A DNA stretch of 64,000 bases from Vulcanimicrobiota bacterium. Its GTDB lineage: Bacteria > Vulcanimicrobiota > Vulcanimicrobiia > Vulcanimicrobiales > Vulcanimicrobiaceae. Below the pieces are notes generated by a model. It made no database searches, had not been told where the DNA came from, and saw only the letters and a program-made list of their open reading frames with translations. The translations under genes and the position numbers were made by a program. This document shows positions 43,489 to 51,639 of the stretch, in pieces; position 1 is the stretch's first letter; each line of letters starts with the position of its first letter. Where the stretch lies: contig PLJL01000004.1 of the NCBI GenBank assembly GCA_003140215.1, forward strand, positions 199,062 through 263,061, read 5' to 3'.

Positions 43489-45023
43489 GTGCGCCGCCGG
43501 CGTCGGACGAACGGCAAGATGACGACGAGCGCCATGGCGATGACGATCGGTTCGGGCCCCAACCGCGCGTAGGGTCCCGGTGCCGGCGGCCCGACGTCGC
43601 CGACGACCGTCGCGGCGCCGCCCAGCGCGGTGCGCTGCGTCCACGTCCCGTCGGGCGCGATGATTCCGCTGATCCCGGTCGCCGCGGCGCGCAGGACCCA
43701 GCGGCCGGTCTCGACGGCGCGCAACGTCGCAGCCTGCGCGTGCTCGTACGGACCCTCGGTGGTGCCGAACCATGCATCGTCGGTGGCGATGAGGAACAAC
43801 GACGCGTCGTCTTGCAAGCGCGCGTGCGCGATGTCGCCGAACACCGATTCCCAACAGATCAGCACCGTCGCACCGCGGTAGACCTCGCGCGCGTTGTGCC
43901 CCGGCCGAAAGCCGCCGATCTGATCGGCGTACGGCAGCGAGCGCATCCACGCCGGGCCCGGAACGTACTCGGCGAACGGGACGAGCTGCTCTTTGATGTA
44001 GAGCCCGGCTATCTCGGTGCGGCTGACGTTCGGATCGAAGATCAGCAACGCGTTTTGCAGTGCTTTTCCGTCGTCCCAAAAAGCGCCGGCGTACAAGGTG
44101 GTGTGCAGGCTCGCCGCGAGCCGGGCGAAGTCCGAACGCAGTCCGGGGTAGCGCAAGAGGTCCGTCGTGATCACCGTCTCGGGCCACAGCACCAGCGTCG
44201 GATGCGCGTCGCGCAACCTGCGGGTCATCGACGTGTAGCGATCGATCGCCAGGCGCAGCCCGGCGTCGCTGCGTTTCACGGTCTGCGGAATCCCGCCTTG
44301 GACCGCGGCGACGCGCTGCGCCGGCGGCGCGTAGTTGCGGGCCGGCCACAGATACCATGCGCCCGCGGTGCACAGGATCACGCCCGCCCAGACGACGCCG
44401 AACGTGACGCTGCGCCGCGAGTCCCGCGGGGAGAGCAGCCACCAGCCCAGCGCCGCGCCCGCCAGCACGGTCGCGAACGTGAGGCCGTAGCCGCCGGCGA
44501 ACGCCGCGAGCGCCCGCAGCGGTGAGTCGATCATCGTCGTCCCGAGCTGCTCGAAGGGAACGCCCAGCACGGTGCTCGACCGGATCGCTTCACCCAGCGT
44601 GAACGCGGCCGCCGCGACGAACGGCACGGTTCGCGGGTCGCAATGCCGGGCAGCCAAGGATGCGGCGCCTGCTGCGAACGCGAAGGCGAGCGCCTCGGCG
44701 AGCGCCGGCCCGACCGCGATGATCGGCGCGGCGGGGCCGATGAGCTTGCCCGCGGTTTCGCCGAACCACCAGAAACCGAGCGTGAAGAAGACCAGCCCGC
44801 TCGCGTAACCGACGAGCACGGCCGTGCGCAGCGGCAGCGCGTACCAGACGAACGCCAGCCCCGCAAACGAGAATGGAGCAAGCCACCACAACGTTGTCAG
44901 CGGGAAGGCGAGATGTAGGCCGAACGCGCAAACAAGCGCGACGGCCGTGCTGCGGACGGTCGCGGAGGAGAGCAGGGTGCGTCGGCTTCTTACGGCCGTG
45001 GGCGTTGCGGCGATGTTGGTCAT
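43485..45023 (-). CDS. lnt: Apolipoprotein N-acyltransferase
   Basis: Adds the third acyl chain to lipoproteins in the inner membrane. The 512-residue protein has eight or so helices in the first ~230 residues and a periplasmic nitrilase domain with the catalytic set: Glu in VLWPETVITTD, Lys in YIKEQLVPFAEY and Cys in LICWESVFGD. Its 5' end overlaps the 5' end of the divergent lipoprotein gene by 47 bases, so one start may be wrong; CTG 44975 would also leave an intact protein. Downstream it is coupled to lptC. A window with several lipoproteins fits a need for Lnt. Confidence 0.92.
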   Translation of the reverse strand: MTNIAATPTAVRSRRTLLSSATVRSTAVALVCAFGLHLAFPLTTLWWLAPFSFAGLAFVWYALPLRTAVLVGYASGLVFFTLGFWWFGETAGKLIGPAAPIIAVGPALAEALAFAFAAGAASLAARHCDPRTVPFVAAAAFTLGEAIRSSTVLGVPFEQLGTTMIDSPLRALAAFAGGYGLTFATVLAGAALGWWLLSPRDSRRSVTFGVVWAGVILCTAGAWYLWPARNYAPPAQRVAAVQGGIPQTVKRSDAGLRLAIDRYTSMTRRLRDAHPTLVLWPETVITTDLLRYPGLRSDFARLAASLHTTLYAGAFWDDGKALQNALLIFDPNVSRTEIAGLYIKEQLVPFAEYVPGPAWMRSLPYADQIGGFRPGHNAREVYRGATVLICWESVFGDIAHARLQDDASLFLIATDDAWFGTTEGPYEHAQAATLRAVETGRWVLRAAATGISGIIAPDGTWTQRTALGGAATVVGDVGPPAPGPYARLGPEPIVIAMALVVILPFVRRRRRT

Positions 45024-45777
45024 CTCAGGGTGCGGACGTCAGGTCACCGGATTGAATTCGCTCACCGGCGATGCCGTTGTTCCGGCCGGCCAGACCCTCA
45101 TCCGCTTCGAGACTGCCGGCCAGCTCGACTTCCAGAACCTGAGCTATCTCATCGTGTTCAACACGACTGGGAACAACCTTCAGCCCTTCGCTCAGGGCTT
45201 CAACACCGACTTCAAGAACTGGTCGTACTTCTTCGTCGTCGGCGGCGGGGCGAACTTCGCCAACTTCCCGGGCCTCTTGCAGGTCTACCAAGACCCATCG
45301 TCCGGCACCGCGCGCACCTTCAACATCAACGTCCCGACCGGAACGGTGAACTTCCAGCCGTCGATCCCCAACGCCAACGCGCAGTTCGGGTTCCAGATCA
45401 CCTTCAACCGGTGCTTGCTCGACAACCCGCCGCCGACGGCGAACCCCCCGCCGCCGGTCAGCTCCAATCGCATCTGCGGGCCGTACAACAACATCTCGCC
45501 GGTCTGGAACATCAGCTTGTTCACCCTCGACCGCACGCAGTCGCCGGTCGACTCGCTCAGCCCCAACGGGCCCAGCGCGACGGACTACACGTTCGGGATC
45601 GACACCGATACGCTCGTCGCGCCGCCCAACGGCACGAAATTCAAGCCGGCGAGCAACTCGGTCACCAACAACCCGTCGGCGCAGATCATCGGCGTCCAGA
45701 TTTTCAGCACCCCGGGCACAGGCGCGTCCGGGCCGACCCCCACCCCGACCGGAGCTCCCACCCGCGCCCCAGGCTAG
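44977..45777 (+). CDS. Lipoprotein of unknown function
   Basis: A 266-residue lipoprotein: RRLLTAVGVAAMLVISGC ends in a lipobox (ISGC). Start is GTG 44977, six bases after a strong GGAGGAG ribosome site. The mature part is Asn/Pro/Phe-rich and ends in a Pro-Thr tail (GPTPTPTGAPTRAPG). Two cysteines (in FNRCLLDNPPP and SSNRICGPY) could pair. Fold not recognised; it might be a surface-displayed beta protein. The first 47 bases lie over the beginning of lnt on the other strand. Confidence 0.68.
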   Translation: MRRLLTAVGVAAMLVISGCGRQVTGLNSLTGDAVVPAGQTLIRFETAGQLDFQNLSYLIVFNTTGNNLQPFAQGFNTDFKNWSYFFVVGGGANFANFPGLLQVYQDPSSGTARTFNINVPTGTVNFQPSIPNANAQFGFQITFNRCLLDNPPPTANPPPPVSSNRICGPYNNISPVWNISLFTLDRTQSPVDSLSPNGPSATDYTFGIDTDTLVAPPNGTKFKPASNSVTNNPSAQIIGVQIFSTPGTGASGPTPTPTGAPTRAPG

Positions 45778-45786
45778 CAGCCGCTG

Positions 45787-45954
45787 CTAATCGGCGTCGC
45801 AGGGCGGGTGCCCGCAGACGCAGGTCGACTCCATCTCCTCATCGGTCGAGTCGCGCCGCTCGCAGATCGCGCTGCAATACGCTGCGCCCTCGATGCCGCC
45901 GGTGACGGTGCAATTGCACTCCTGGTACTCGCAGGGCTGCGTGTACGTGTTCAT
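45787..45954 (-). CDS. Metallothionein-like protein (55 residues)
   Basis: Found by direct reading; shorter than usual length cut-offs. From ATG 45954, five bases after a GAGGA ribosome site, the frame gives 55 residues with eight cysteines: QPCEYQECNCTV, AAYCSAICERR and STCVCGHPPCDAD. The C-x-C-T-V, then Y-C-S-x-x-C, and a final C-x-C-G-H-x-x-C match the SmtA/BmtA-type bacterial metallothionein pattern, including a histidine. Cyanobacterial SmtA has the same order. It should bind Zn, Cd or Cu. It follows lptD on the same strand by 33 bases and ends near a small TAGCAG-CCG-CTGCTA hairpin. Confidence 0.72.
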   Translation of the reverse strand: MNTYTQPCEYQECNCTVTGGIEGAAYCSAICERRDSTDEEMESTCVCGHPPCDAD

Positions 45955-45987
45955 GCCGTCCTCGTACCCGCTACGGCGGGGACTCGC

Positions 45988-48795
45988 TCAGAAGCCGCCG
46001 GTGAAAGCGCTCGACGACAAGCTCCCCGGGATAATCGAGCTCAGCGAGGTTTGTCCCAGCCCGAAGTTGAGCGCGCGCGAGGGGAACGCCAAGAGGTCGA
46101 TGCTTGCGGTGACCTGCCGCAGATCTTGATTGTAGGCCAGCCGGACCTCGTAGCAGTTGCCGACGATGTGGCGGTAGTAGATGTTCTTGCTGAGCAGTCG
46201 TCCGGCTTGCTTCCAGTCGATGAACGCCTGGAACTGCAGGTCGCTCTGATAGCCGAACGGCGTCGTGACCTGAATGTTCGTGCGATCGAAACCGTTGCCC
46301 GGCCCGGGCGTGAAGCTGCCGCCCAACGTCAGCGTCGAACGCGGCGACGGGCGCGACGTGAACTGGTATCCGACCGCCTGCGCCTGGGCGTTGAAGAACG
46401 TCGTCGCGGTCAGCGACAACGTGTAGACGTCGCCGTTGAAGATGCGCAGGTTGTCGTTGGCTTGCTTCGTGCCGTTGCCCAGAACGTCGATCGACTTGAA
46501 CGGCTCGGCCAGCGGGCCGTTCACGTGCGACTCGTTGTACGAGATCGTGTTGACGATGTGACCCCACACCGGCGTCGTCAGCGTCGCTTGCTGCCCGATC
46601 TGGGCCTTGAGGTCGCCGGTGCCGTAGGCGTCCTGCTGCACGGTGACCGTCGCCGACAGATCGCTGGCCAAGAAGTGCGCCAGCGCGGGGCCGAACTGCA
46701 AGCGCGCCTCGCCGCGCGAGGTCGACAGGTCGGCCTGCGGATCGCTGTAGATGCCCAGCGTGTACTGCGCGGTGATCGGCATGAGCCGCTGGCGCGGGAA
46801 GAGCGGGTTGTGCGGCCTGATCACCAGCTCGGGCTCTTTTTGGACGTTGCTGGGCAGCGACGTGTCGTACTTGTCGAAGTTGAGCTCGTAGTCGGCCCAG
46901 TTGCCCGTGAGGTGCGTCAGCGTCTCGTAGTGCAGCGTCTGCGACGCGGGGTAGCCGATGTTCTGGCTCGTCGTGTACGAGGCGGTGAAATCGTTGCTGA
47001 GCTTGGCCGAGAACGCGCGGTGATCGGTGATGCCGAAGTTGTTGGTCGACGCGGTCGTCCCCGTCGAACTGCGGTTGAAGCTGTAGTTCTGCCGGTCGCC
47101 GCGCTCGTTGCCGTGATCGAGGGCCGCGGTGAGATTGTACTGCGGCGGCAGCGAGACCAGCGGTCCGTAGTTCCCGGTGTAGGTCAAGTTGAACTGACCG
47201 CGGGTTGCCTTCGAGAAGTTCTCCTGGTCCGCGATCGTCAGGTTGTTGTTGTTCGATCCGTCGACTTTGTTCTTGAGGCGGTAGAAGTTGACGTCGGTCT
47301 GGCGCCGGCCGTCCTTGCGCCGCAGCGTACCGACGTACCCGATCCCGAGGCCGATGCGCGTGTACTCCTCGATGCGGTAGTACCCGTAGTAGTAGTCGCT
47401 CGGGGAAAACCCGATGCGCGCCTTGACGTAGAAGCCTTCGGTCGCGGAGTAGCCGACGATCGGCAAGAAGCCCGGATTGCGGCGCGATCCCAGCTGGTCG
47501 TTGCGCAACGAGATCACCGCGATGGGCAGGTACAGGATCGCCAGCGCGCCCAGGAACAGCACCACCGAGTGCGCCACCGCCTTGTCGCCGGGATAGACGT
47601 CGAGCGTCTTGGACTCGAGGTGATATCCGCCGCGCGGGTTTTCGCAGGTCGTGATGTTCGCGCGCTCGACGTGCGTGACGCCGTTGCGGTCGGTGACCAT
47701 CGTCGTGCCCGAGAAGTGCAGCTTTCCGCTCTCGACGCCTTGCGTCGACTCGCCGCGCCCGCGGATCAGCGTCGCCTTCTGGGTGGTGCTGTCGAAGCGT
47801 ACCGAGTCGGCGTACAGCACGCTGTCGCCGCTGCGGTTCTTGAGGAACGTGTTGCCGGTGACGTCGATGTAGCGCTGGCCGTCGTAGTGCGCGTGGTCGC
47901 CGCCCAGCACGCCGTCCGCATAGAAGATGTTGACGTGGCCGTCGAGATCGAATTGGCCGCCCGCCGTGTTGTCGCCGCTGAGCCGGTCGCCCAGGATCGC
48001 GTAGGTGTTCGGGTCGAGGACCTCGCCGGCGGGTGCCGGCGACGCCGACGCGACGGGCGACGGCAGCCCGACCGGACCGGCGCTCACGTTCGGCAGGGGC
48101 TTGGGCGAGCTCGACGGCGGGATCGTCTCGGGCGTGATGATGACCGGACCCGGCGTGCCGCTGGGCGCGGGGCTGTTCGTGGGCACCGGCGGCGGCGTGA
48201 TCGTCCCCGGCGACGGCGACGCCTTGGGCGGGATGAGGATCTGCGGGCCGCCAGGCGCGGAGGGCGGCCCGACCAGCGGTGTCGGCGACGGCGAAGGCGT
48301 CGGCGTGGGCGAGTCGGTCGCCGCCGGGGCCGCGGACGCGGCCGGCGCTGTCGAGGGGGCCGGCTCGGGCGAAGCGGCTTGATCCGCCGCGGCGCCGGTA
48401 TCGGCTGCGGCGGCCTCGGCGGGCGCGGCAGCCGCGGTCGCGGAGCGGTGAGCGGCCGCCGGCGCGTCGTCGGCCGTCGGCGGGTGGTACAGCGAACCCA
48501 CGAGCTTGAGCCCGCGCAGCGACAGCTTCCGCCCCGGTGCGGTAACCGCAACCGGCACCGCCGACGCCGGAGCCACGGGCGCTACGGTCGACGCCACCAC
48601 GGCGACCACCGCAGGCGCCGCCGTCGCAGCCGGCGCGGTCGTCGCCTGCGCGAGCGGCGTGCCGCAGCCGTTGCGCAACAGCCCCAGCGCGCGCGCTTCG
48701 TCGTCGTCGCCCGCCCAGACCCGCGAGGGAAGCGGGGACAGCACGAACGAGAGCGCGACGAAGGTCACGCCCACGCGCCGGAGCAGCTGCCTCAC
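45988..48795 (-). CDS. lptD: LptD-like outer-membrane LPS assembly protein with long disordered linker
   Basis: A 935-residue protein. Signal peptide (LSFVLSPLPSRVWA) is followed by ~200 residues of Ala/Pro/Ser/Thr-rich low complexity. Next comes an OstA-type region (NTYAILGDRLSGDNTAGGQF, YADGVLGGDHAHYDGQRY, RFDSTTQKATLIRGRG) that accepts lipopolysaccharide. The remaining ~550 residues are amphipathic strands with many Tyr/Asn/Thr and a C-terminal phenylalanine (SSSAFTGGF), a beta-barrel. The order matches LptD; sequence similarity is modest. Its ATG overlaps the LptF/LptG gene stop. The pro-rich linker is not normal for LptD. Confidence 0.82.
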   Translation of the reverse strand: MRQLLRRVGVTFVALSFVLSPLPSRVWAGDDDEARALGLLRNGCGTPLAQATTAPAATAAPAVVAVVASTVAPVAPASAVPVAVTAPGRKLSLRGLKLVGSLYHPPTADDAPAAAHRSATAAAAPAEAAAADTGAAADQAASPEPAPSTAPAASAAPAATDSPTPTPSPSPTPLVGPPSAPGGPQILIPPKASPSPGTITPPPVPTNSPAPSGTPGPVIITPETIPPSSSPKPLPNVSAGPVGLPSPVASASPAPAGEVLDPNTYAILGDRLSGDNTAGGQFDLDGHVNIFYADGVLGGDHAHYDGQRYIDVTGNTFLKNRSGDSVLYADSVRFDSTTQKATLIRGRGESTQGVESGKLHFSGTTMVTDRNGVTHVERANITTCENPRGGYHLESKTLDVYPGDKAVAHSVVLFLGALAILYLPIAVISLRNDQLGSRRNPGFLPIVGYSATEGFYVKARIGFSPSDYYYGYYRIEEYTRIGLGIGYVGTLRRKDGRRQTDVNFYRLKNKVDGSNNNNLTIADQENFSKATRGQFNLTYTGNYGPLVSLPPQYNLTAALDHGNERGDRQNYSFNRSSTGTTASTNNFGITDHRAFSAKLSNDFTASYTTSQNIGYPASQTLHYETLTHLTGNWADYELNFDKYDTSLPSNVQKEPELVIRPHNPLFPRQRLMPITAQYTLGIYSDPQADLSTSRGEARLQFGPALAHFLASDLSATVTVQQDAYGTGDLKAQIGQQATLTTPVWGHIVNTISYNESHVNGPLAEPFKSIDVLGNGTKQANDNLRIFNGDVYTLSLTATTFFNAQAQAVGYQFTSRPSPRSTLTLGGSFTPGPGNGFDRTNIQVTTPFGYQSDLQFQAFIDWKQAGRLLSKNIYYRHIVGNCYEVRLAYNQDLRQVTASIDLLAFPSRALNFGLGQTSLSSIIPGSLSSSAFTGGF

Positions 48796-49955
48796 CGGTC
48801 CTCGCGCCAGACGAGCCAGCCGCCCACCGCCGACACGATGATGTTCGGCAGCCAGGCCGCGAGGGTGGGATCGATCGCGCCGTTCTTCCCGAACGCGCCC
48901 GCGACGGCGACGATCGCATAGTAGCCGAACAGCACGACGATCGACAGCACGATCCCGATCGTTCGGCCCTGCTTGCCGAACTTGACCGCCAGCGGCAACG
49001 CGATGATCACCGCGATGAACGCCGCGAACGGATAGGCGTACTTGGTTGCCAGCGTCAGCTCGCGCGATGCCAGATCCGTCCCGCCCTGACCGGTCGCCTT
49101 ACGGAACTTGATGTCCTGAGCGAGGCGCTGGGTGTCCATCGTCCACGTATCGTTCATCGAACTGCTGAGAAAGTTCTGGCCGTTGTCCCCCATCGGCAGC
49201 GAAATTCGAAATTCGTCGGCCAGCACGTCGACGGCGCTGATCTGTCCGTCGCTCTTGATCTGCGTGCGGATCGCGTGGGTGAGGACGATCTCGGTCCCCT
49301 CCACGCGCGCCTTGTCGGCGTGCAGGATCTGGATGTACGGTGCCGTGCGGTTGGGCTGGTAGATCATCACGTCCTGCATCGTCTTGCCGTCGGGCGCGAC
49401 GGATCGGATGTAGAACTGGTTGCCCGTCGTCGGATCGGCGCGGTAGATGTTCGGTTCGATCGGCAGCGTCTGCGAGCGGTACAGGATCTGGTAGAAGCTG
49501 CGCGTCGACAGCTCCGTCGCGACCGGCGCGATGTGTTCGTTGACCAGAAACGAGACGAGCGCCACGGTGACGCCGGCGATGAGCGGCAGCCGAATGATCC
49601 GGAAGAACGAGATCCCCGAGGTGCGCAGCGCGCTGATCTCGTTGTCCGCCGCGAGGCGTCCCATCCCCAGCAGCGTTCCGAACAGCGCCGCGAACGGAAA
49701 CGCCATCGGCGTCGCTTGCGGCATCCGGAACACCAAGAAGCGCATTACCAAAAAGAACGGCGCGCCCTTGTTGACGATGTAGTCGGCGGCGAGCACGAAG
49801 ATGTTCGCCAGCCAGAACAAGAAGAACGCGGCCAGCGAGAACGCGAACGGTGCCGCCAGCTCGCGCAGGATGTAGGAGTCCAGGATGCGCAACCGCGGTC
49901 CGGGCCGCGCGGCGCGGGCGAACGTCGGGGTTCGCACGCCCTGGTAGGTGGCCAC
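48792..49955 (-). CDS. LptF/LptG-family permease
   Basis: A 387-residue inner-membrane component of the Lpt exporter. It begins LRILDSYILRELAAPFAFSL, a characteristic LptF/G opening, has membrane helices around residues 20-110, a periplasmic OstA-like domain in the middle (IQILHADKARVEGTEIVLTH), and three more helices (FAAFIAVIIALPLAVKFGKQ). I cannot tell LptF from LptG. I start at GTG 49955, five bases past the transglycosylase stop; an ATG at 50033 would lie within that gene. It is coupled to lptD by four bases. Confidence 0.85.
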   Translation of the reverse strand: MATYQGVRTPTFARAARPGPRLRILDSYILRELAAPFAFSLAAFFLFWLANIFVLAADYIVNKGAPFFLVMRFLVFRMPQATPMAFPFAALFGTLLGMGRLAADNEISALRTSGISFFRIIRLPLIAGVTVALVSFLVNEHIAPVATELSTRSFYQILYRSQTLPIEPNIYRADPTTGNQFYIRSVAPDGKTMQDVMIYQPNRTAPYIQILHADKARVEGTEIVLTHAIRTQIKSDGQISAVDVLADEFRISLPMGDNGQNFLSSSMNDTWTMDTQRLAQDIKFRKATGQGGTDLASRELTLATKYAYPFAAFIAVIIALPLAVKFGKQGRTIGIVLSIVVLFGYYAIVAVAGAFGKNGAIDPTLAAWLPNIIVSAVGGWLVWREDR

Positions 49956-49959
49956 CGCC

Positions 49960-50466
49960 TTAGCGGATGCCGGAGACGACGCGATCGACGTACGCGCGCG
50001 TCTCGGCGTACGGCGGAATCCCATGTGCCGCATCGACGGCGCCGGGCCCCGCGTTGTACGCGGCGACGGCGAGCCGAACGTTGCCCTTATAGCGTCGCAG
50101 GAGGTCGTGGAGGAAGCGCGTCCCGCCGTCGACGTTCTGGTAGGGGTCGAACGGGTTGGTGACGTGGTACATCGCGGCGGTTCCCGGCATGAGTTGCATC
50201 AGTCCCTGGGCGCCGACGCGCGAGACGGCGTTGGGATCGCCGGCCGACTCCGCGTCGATGACCGCAGCAACGAGCTTGGGGTCCACGGAGTTCGCCTGGG
50301 CGTAGGTCCGCACGATGGAATCGAGCTGCCCCGCAGCCATGGCGTGGGTGCCGCCGGGCATGAAGCCGCCGCGGCTACAGCCGGACAGGCCGCCGAACGC
50401 GAGGGCAACGCAAACACAGAGGCGGCGCAGGGACACGTCAGAGACGCGTTTCGCCGCCTCGGGCAC
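49960..50466 (-). CDS. Lytic transglycosylase lipoprotein (SLT domain)
   Basis: A 168-residue peptidoglycan-cleaving protein. RRLCVCVALAFGGLSGC is a lipoprotein signal (LSGC lipobox). The SLT fold follows: VAAVIDAESAGDPNAVSRVG with the catalytic Glu, AQGLMQLMPGTAAMYHV, and AVAAYNAGPGAVDAAHGIP, then YAETRAYVDRVV. The compact size indicates a single catalytic domain. First gene of a minus-strand string with LptF/G and lptD, linking wall cutting with envelope assembly. Confidence 0.9.
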   Translation of the reverse strand: MPEAAKRVSDVSLRRLCVCVALAFGGLSGCSRGGFMPGGTHAMAAGQLDSIVRTYAQANSVDPKLVAAVIDAESAGDPNAVSRVGAQGLMQLMPGTAAMYHVTNPFDPYQNVDGGTRFLHDLLRRYKGNVRLAVAAYNAGPGAVDAAHGIPPYAETRAYVDRVVSGIR

Positions 50467-50576
50467 CCGGCCTTGTCCCGGCGTACCACGACACGAACAC
50501 TGTACGATTCATAGGCCTCGCCCCTCCCCATCCCAGTATTCGGCCAAAACCCCCACCCCCTCGCCACCCGCCCCCT

Positions 50577-50623
50577 TGTCACCCTGACGGAGTCACGTGC
50601 GCGTGAGGCCCGTCGAAGGGTGA
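50577..50623. repeat. Dispersed repeat copy, inverted relative to 37577
   Basis: TGTCACCCTGAC (50577-50588) and CGTCGAAGGGTGA (50611-50623) bracket a GC-rich near-palindrome around ACGTGCGCGT. Read on the minus strand it shares the CCTTCGAC and GTCAGGxTGACA ends with the element at 37577-37601. It marks the edge of the gene-fragment zone. Confidence 0.45.
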
Positions 50624-50667
50624 GCCACCATCGAAGGACTGCCGTCGCCAGCCGGGGAGAGACCCGC

Positions 50668-50872
50668 GCCTATGGTACCGTCGACGTGCTGGTCAACAAC
50701 GCCGGGATGCCCAGCGTCGCGCCGGCCGAGAACCTCAGCCTCGCGGACTGGCGCGCCGTGCTCGACCTCAACCTGACCGCGCCGTTCTTGTGCGCGCAAG
50801 CCGCGGGCCGCATCATGCTGGCCAAAGGCAAGGGCGTCATCGTCAACGTGGGCTCGGTGTTTTTGCAGCAGG
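50668..50872 (+). pseudogene. Short-chain dehydrogenase/reductase fragment
   Basis: About 68 codons read TVDVLVNNAGMPSVAPAENL, WRAVLDLNLTAPFLCAQAAG and KGKGVIVNVGSVFLQQ, the NNAG and following helices of an SDR. Both the TGxxxGxG cofactor loop and the YxxxK active site are missing, and the frame then runs into the antisense of the VOC gene. So it is an internal scrap of a lost gene. Confidence 0.8.
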
Positions 50873-50876
50873 TCGC

Positions 50877-51254
50877 TCATTCCAACTCGAGCGCTCCTTG
50901 GTGCGTGGCAATTTGCCAATCGTTGCCGCACGGATCCTTGACCATCGCGCGCCGGTCTCCATACGGCATATCGCTCGGCTCCTCGAGCGACTCGGCGCCG
51001 GCGTCCAATGCGCGCCGATACGTCGCCTCGACGTCATCGACATAGAGGTAGAAAAAGGACGCCGTCGCCTCGCGAGGGCCGACGCCGCTCACCATCACGA
51101 TCGAGTCGCCGATTTTCATCTGGGATGGCACCTCCGTCGCGAACTCCCCGCGCGCACGGAACGCCTCCCTGAGGAACCGGACCAGTTTGGCTGGATCGTG
51201 AACCACCAGCCGAGGCGTAACGCTATGCCACCCGTCCGGAATCCATTTGGCCAT
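50877..51254 (-). CDS. VOC family protein (PhnB-like)
   Basis: A 125-residue intact glyoxalase-fold protein: MAKWIPDGWHSVTPRLVVHD, ARLVRFLREAF-type first unit (read as KLVRFLREAFRARGEFATEV), then ASFFYLYVDDVEATYRRALD and RRAMVKDPCGNDWQIATHQG. This is the pattern of PhnB/YdhR-type VOC proteins with DP.GN..... The substrate is unknown. It is the only complete gene in a 1.1-kb stretch of fragments, and probably a carried cargo or a survivor of deletion. Confidence 0.8.
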   Translation of the reverse strand: MAKWIPDGWHSVTPRLVVHDPAKLVRFLREAFRARGEFATEVPSQMKIGDSIVMVSGVGPREATASFFYLYVDDVEATYRRALDAGAESLEEPSDMPYGDRRAMVKDPCGNDWQIATHQGALELE

Positions 51255-51338
51255 GATACCGAGTACTGGTCGGCATGCCGGGGCGCGTCGCCTCCAAGCG
51301 CTCGGCGCACGCCGCTGGGGCCGAACGAGGTCGACGCG

Positions 51339-51542
51339 TCACGAGTTGAGCGCGAAGCTCACGAAGTAAGCTCCGCTGGTGAGGAGCTGCGTGTCGAAGC
51401 TCTGGCTGCCCAAGGTCAGTTGTGCGCTCGCGCCCGCCGCGCCGTCGAAGTGCACCGTCACGGTGCCGACCTGCGAGGCGTCCAGAATGCCGACGCCGGC
51501 CTGCGTAGGCGGCTGCGGGCCGCTAGTGCTGGGCGGCAGCAC
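51339..51542 (-). CDS. Doubtful short ORF, likely a fragment
   Basis: A 67-residue frame ending LTLGSQSFDTQLLTSGAYF-VSFALNS. It looks like the last beta strands of a secreted or phage-like protein, but has no start context, no signal and no recognisable family. It lies in the debris zone, so I treat it as a probable remnant. Confidence 0.3.
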   Translation of the reverse strand: MLPPSTSGPQPPTQAGVGILDASQVGTVTVHFDGAAGASAQLTLGSQSFDTQLLTSGAYFVSFALNS

Positions 51543-51634
51543 GCAGGGTCTTCGGCAACTGGATGAAGCACAACGGCAGCTTCGAGCACCGCGGCGAGCG
51601 CAACATCGAACCCCTCTTCACCCCCGCCAACTGA
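51535..51634 (+). pseudogene. 3' scrap of an unidentified gene
   Basis: A frame ending at TGA 51632-51634 reads RRVFGNWMKHNGSFEHRGER then NIEPLFTPAN. It is protein-like but opens without a start and overlaps the minus-strand frame. It is probably the C-terminus of a lost enzyme. The other bases of 51255-51639 hold nothing I can name. Confidence 0.4.
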
Positions 51635-51639
51635 TCGCC

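Noticed and set aside
42940-44442. A single 500-codon minus-strand reading of the lptC region
   Set aside because: Only the last 182 residues look like protein; the first part is lnt in another frame. The true junction is the GTGA overlap at 43485-43488.
45808-48921. A 1037-codon plus-strand frame across lptD
   Set aside because: Its product is a Val/Arg/Ala-rich low-complexity string antisense to a gene with signal, OstA region and barrel. It is a GC-rich shadow frame.
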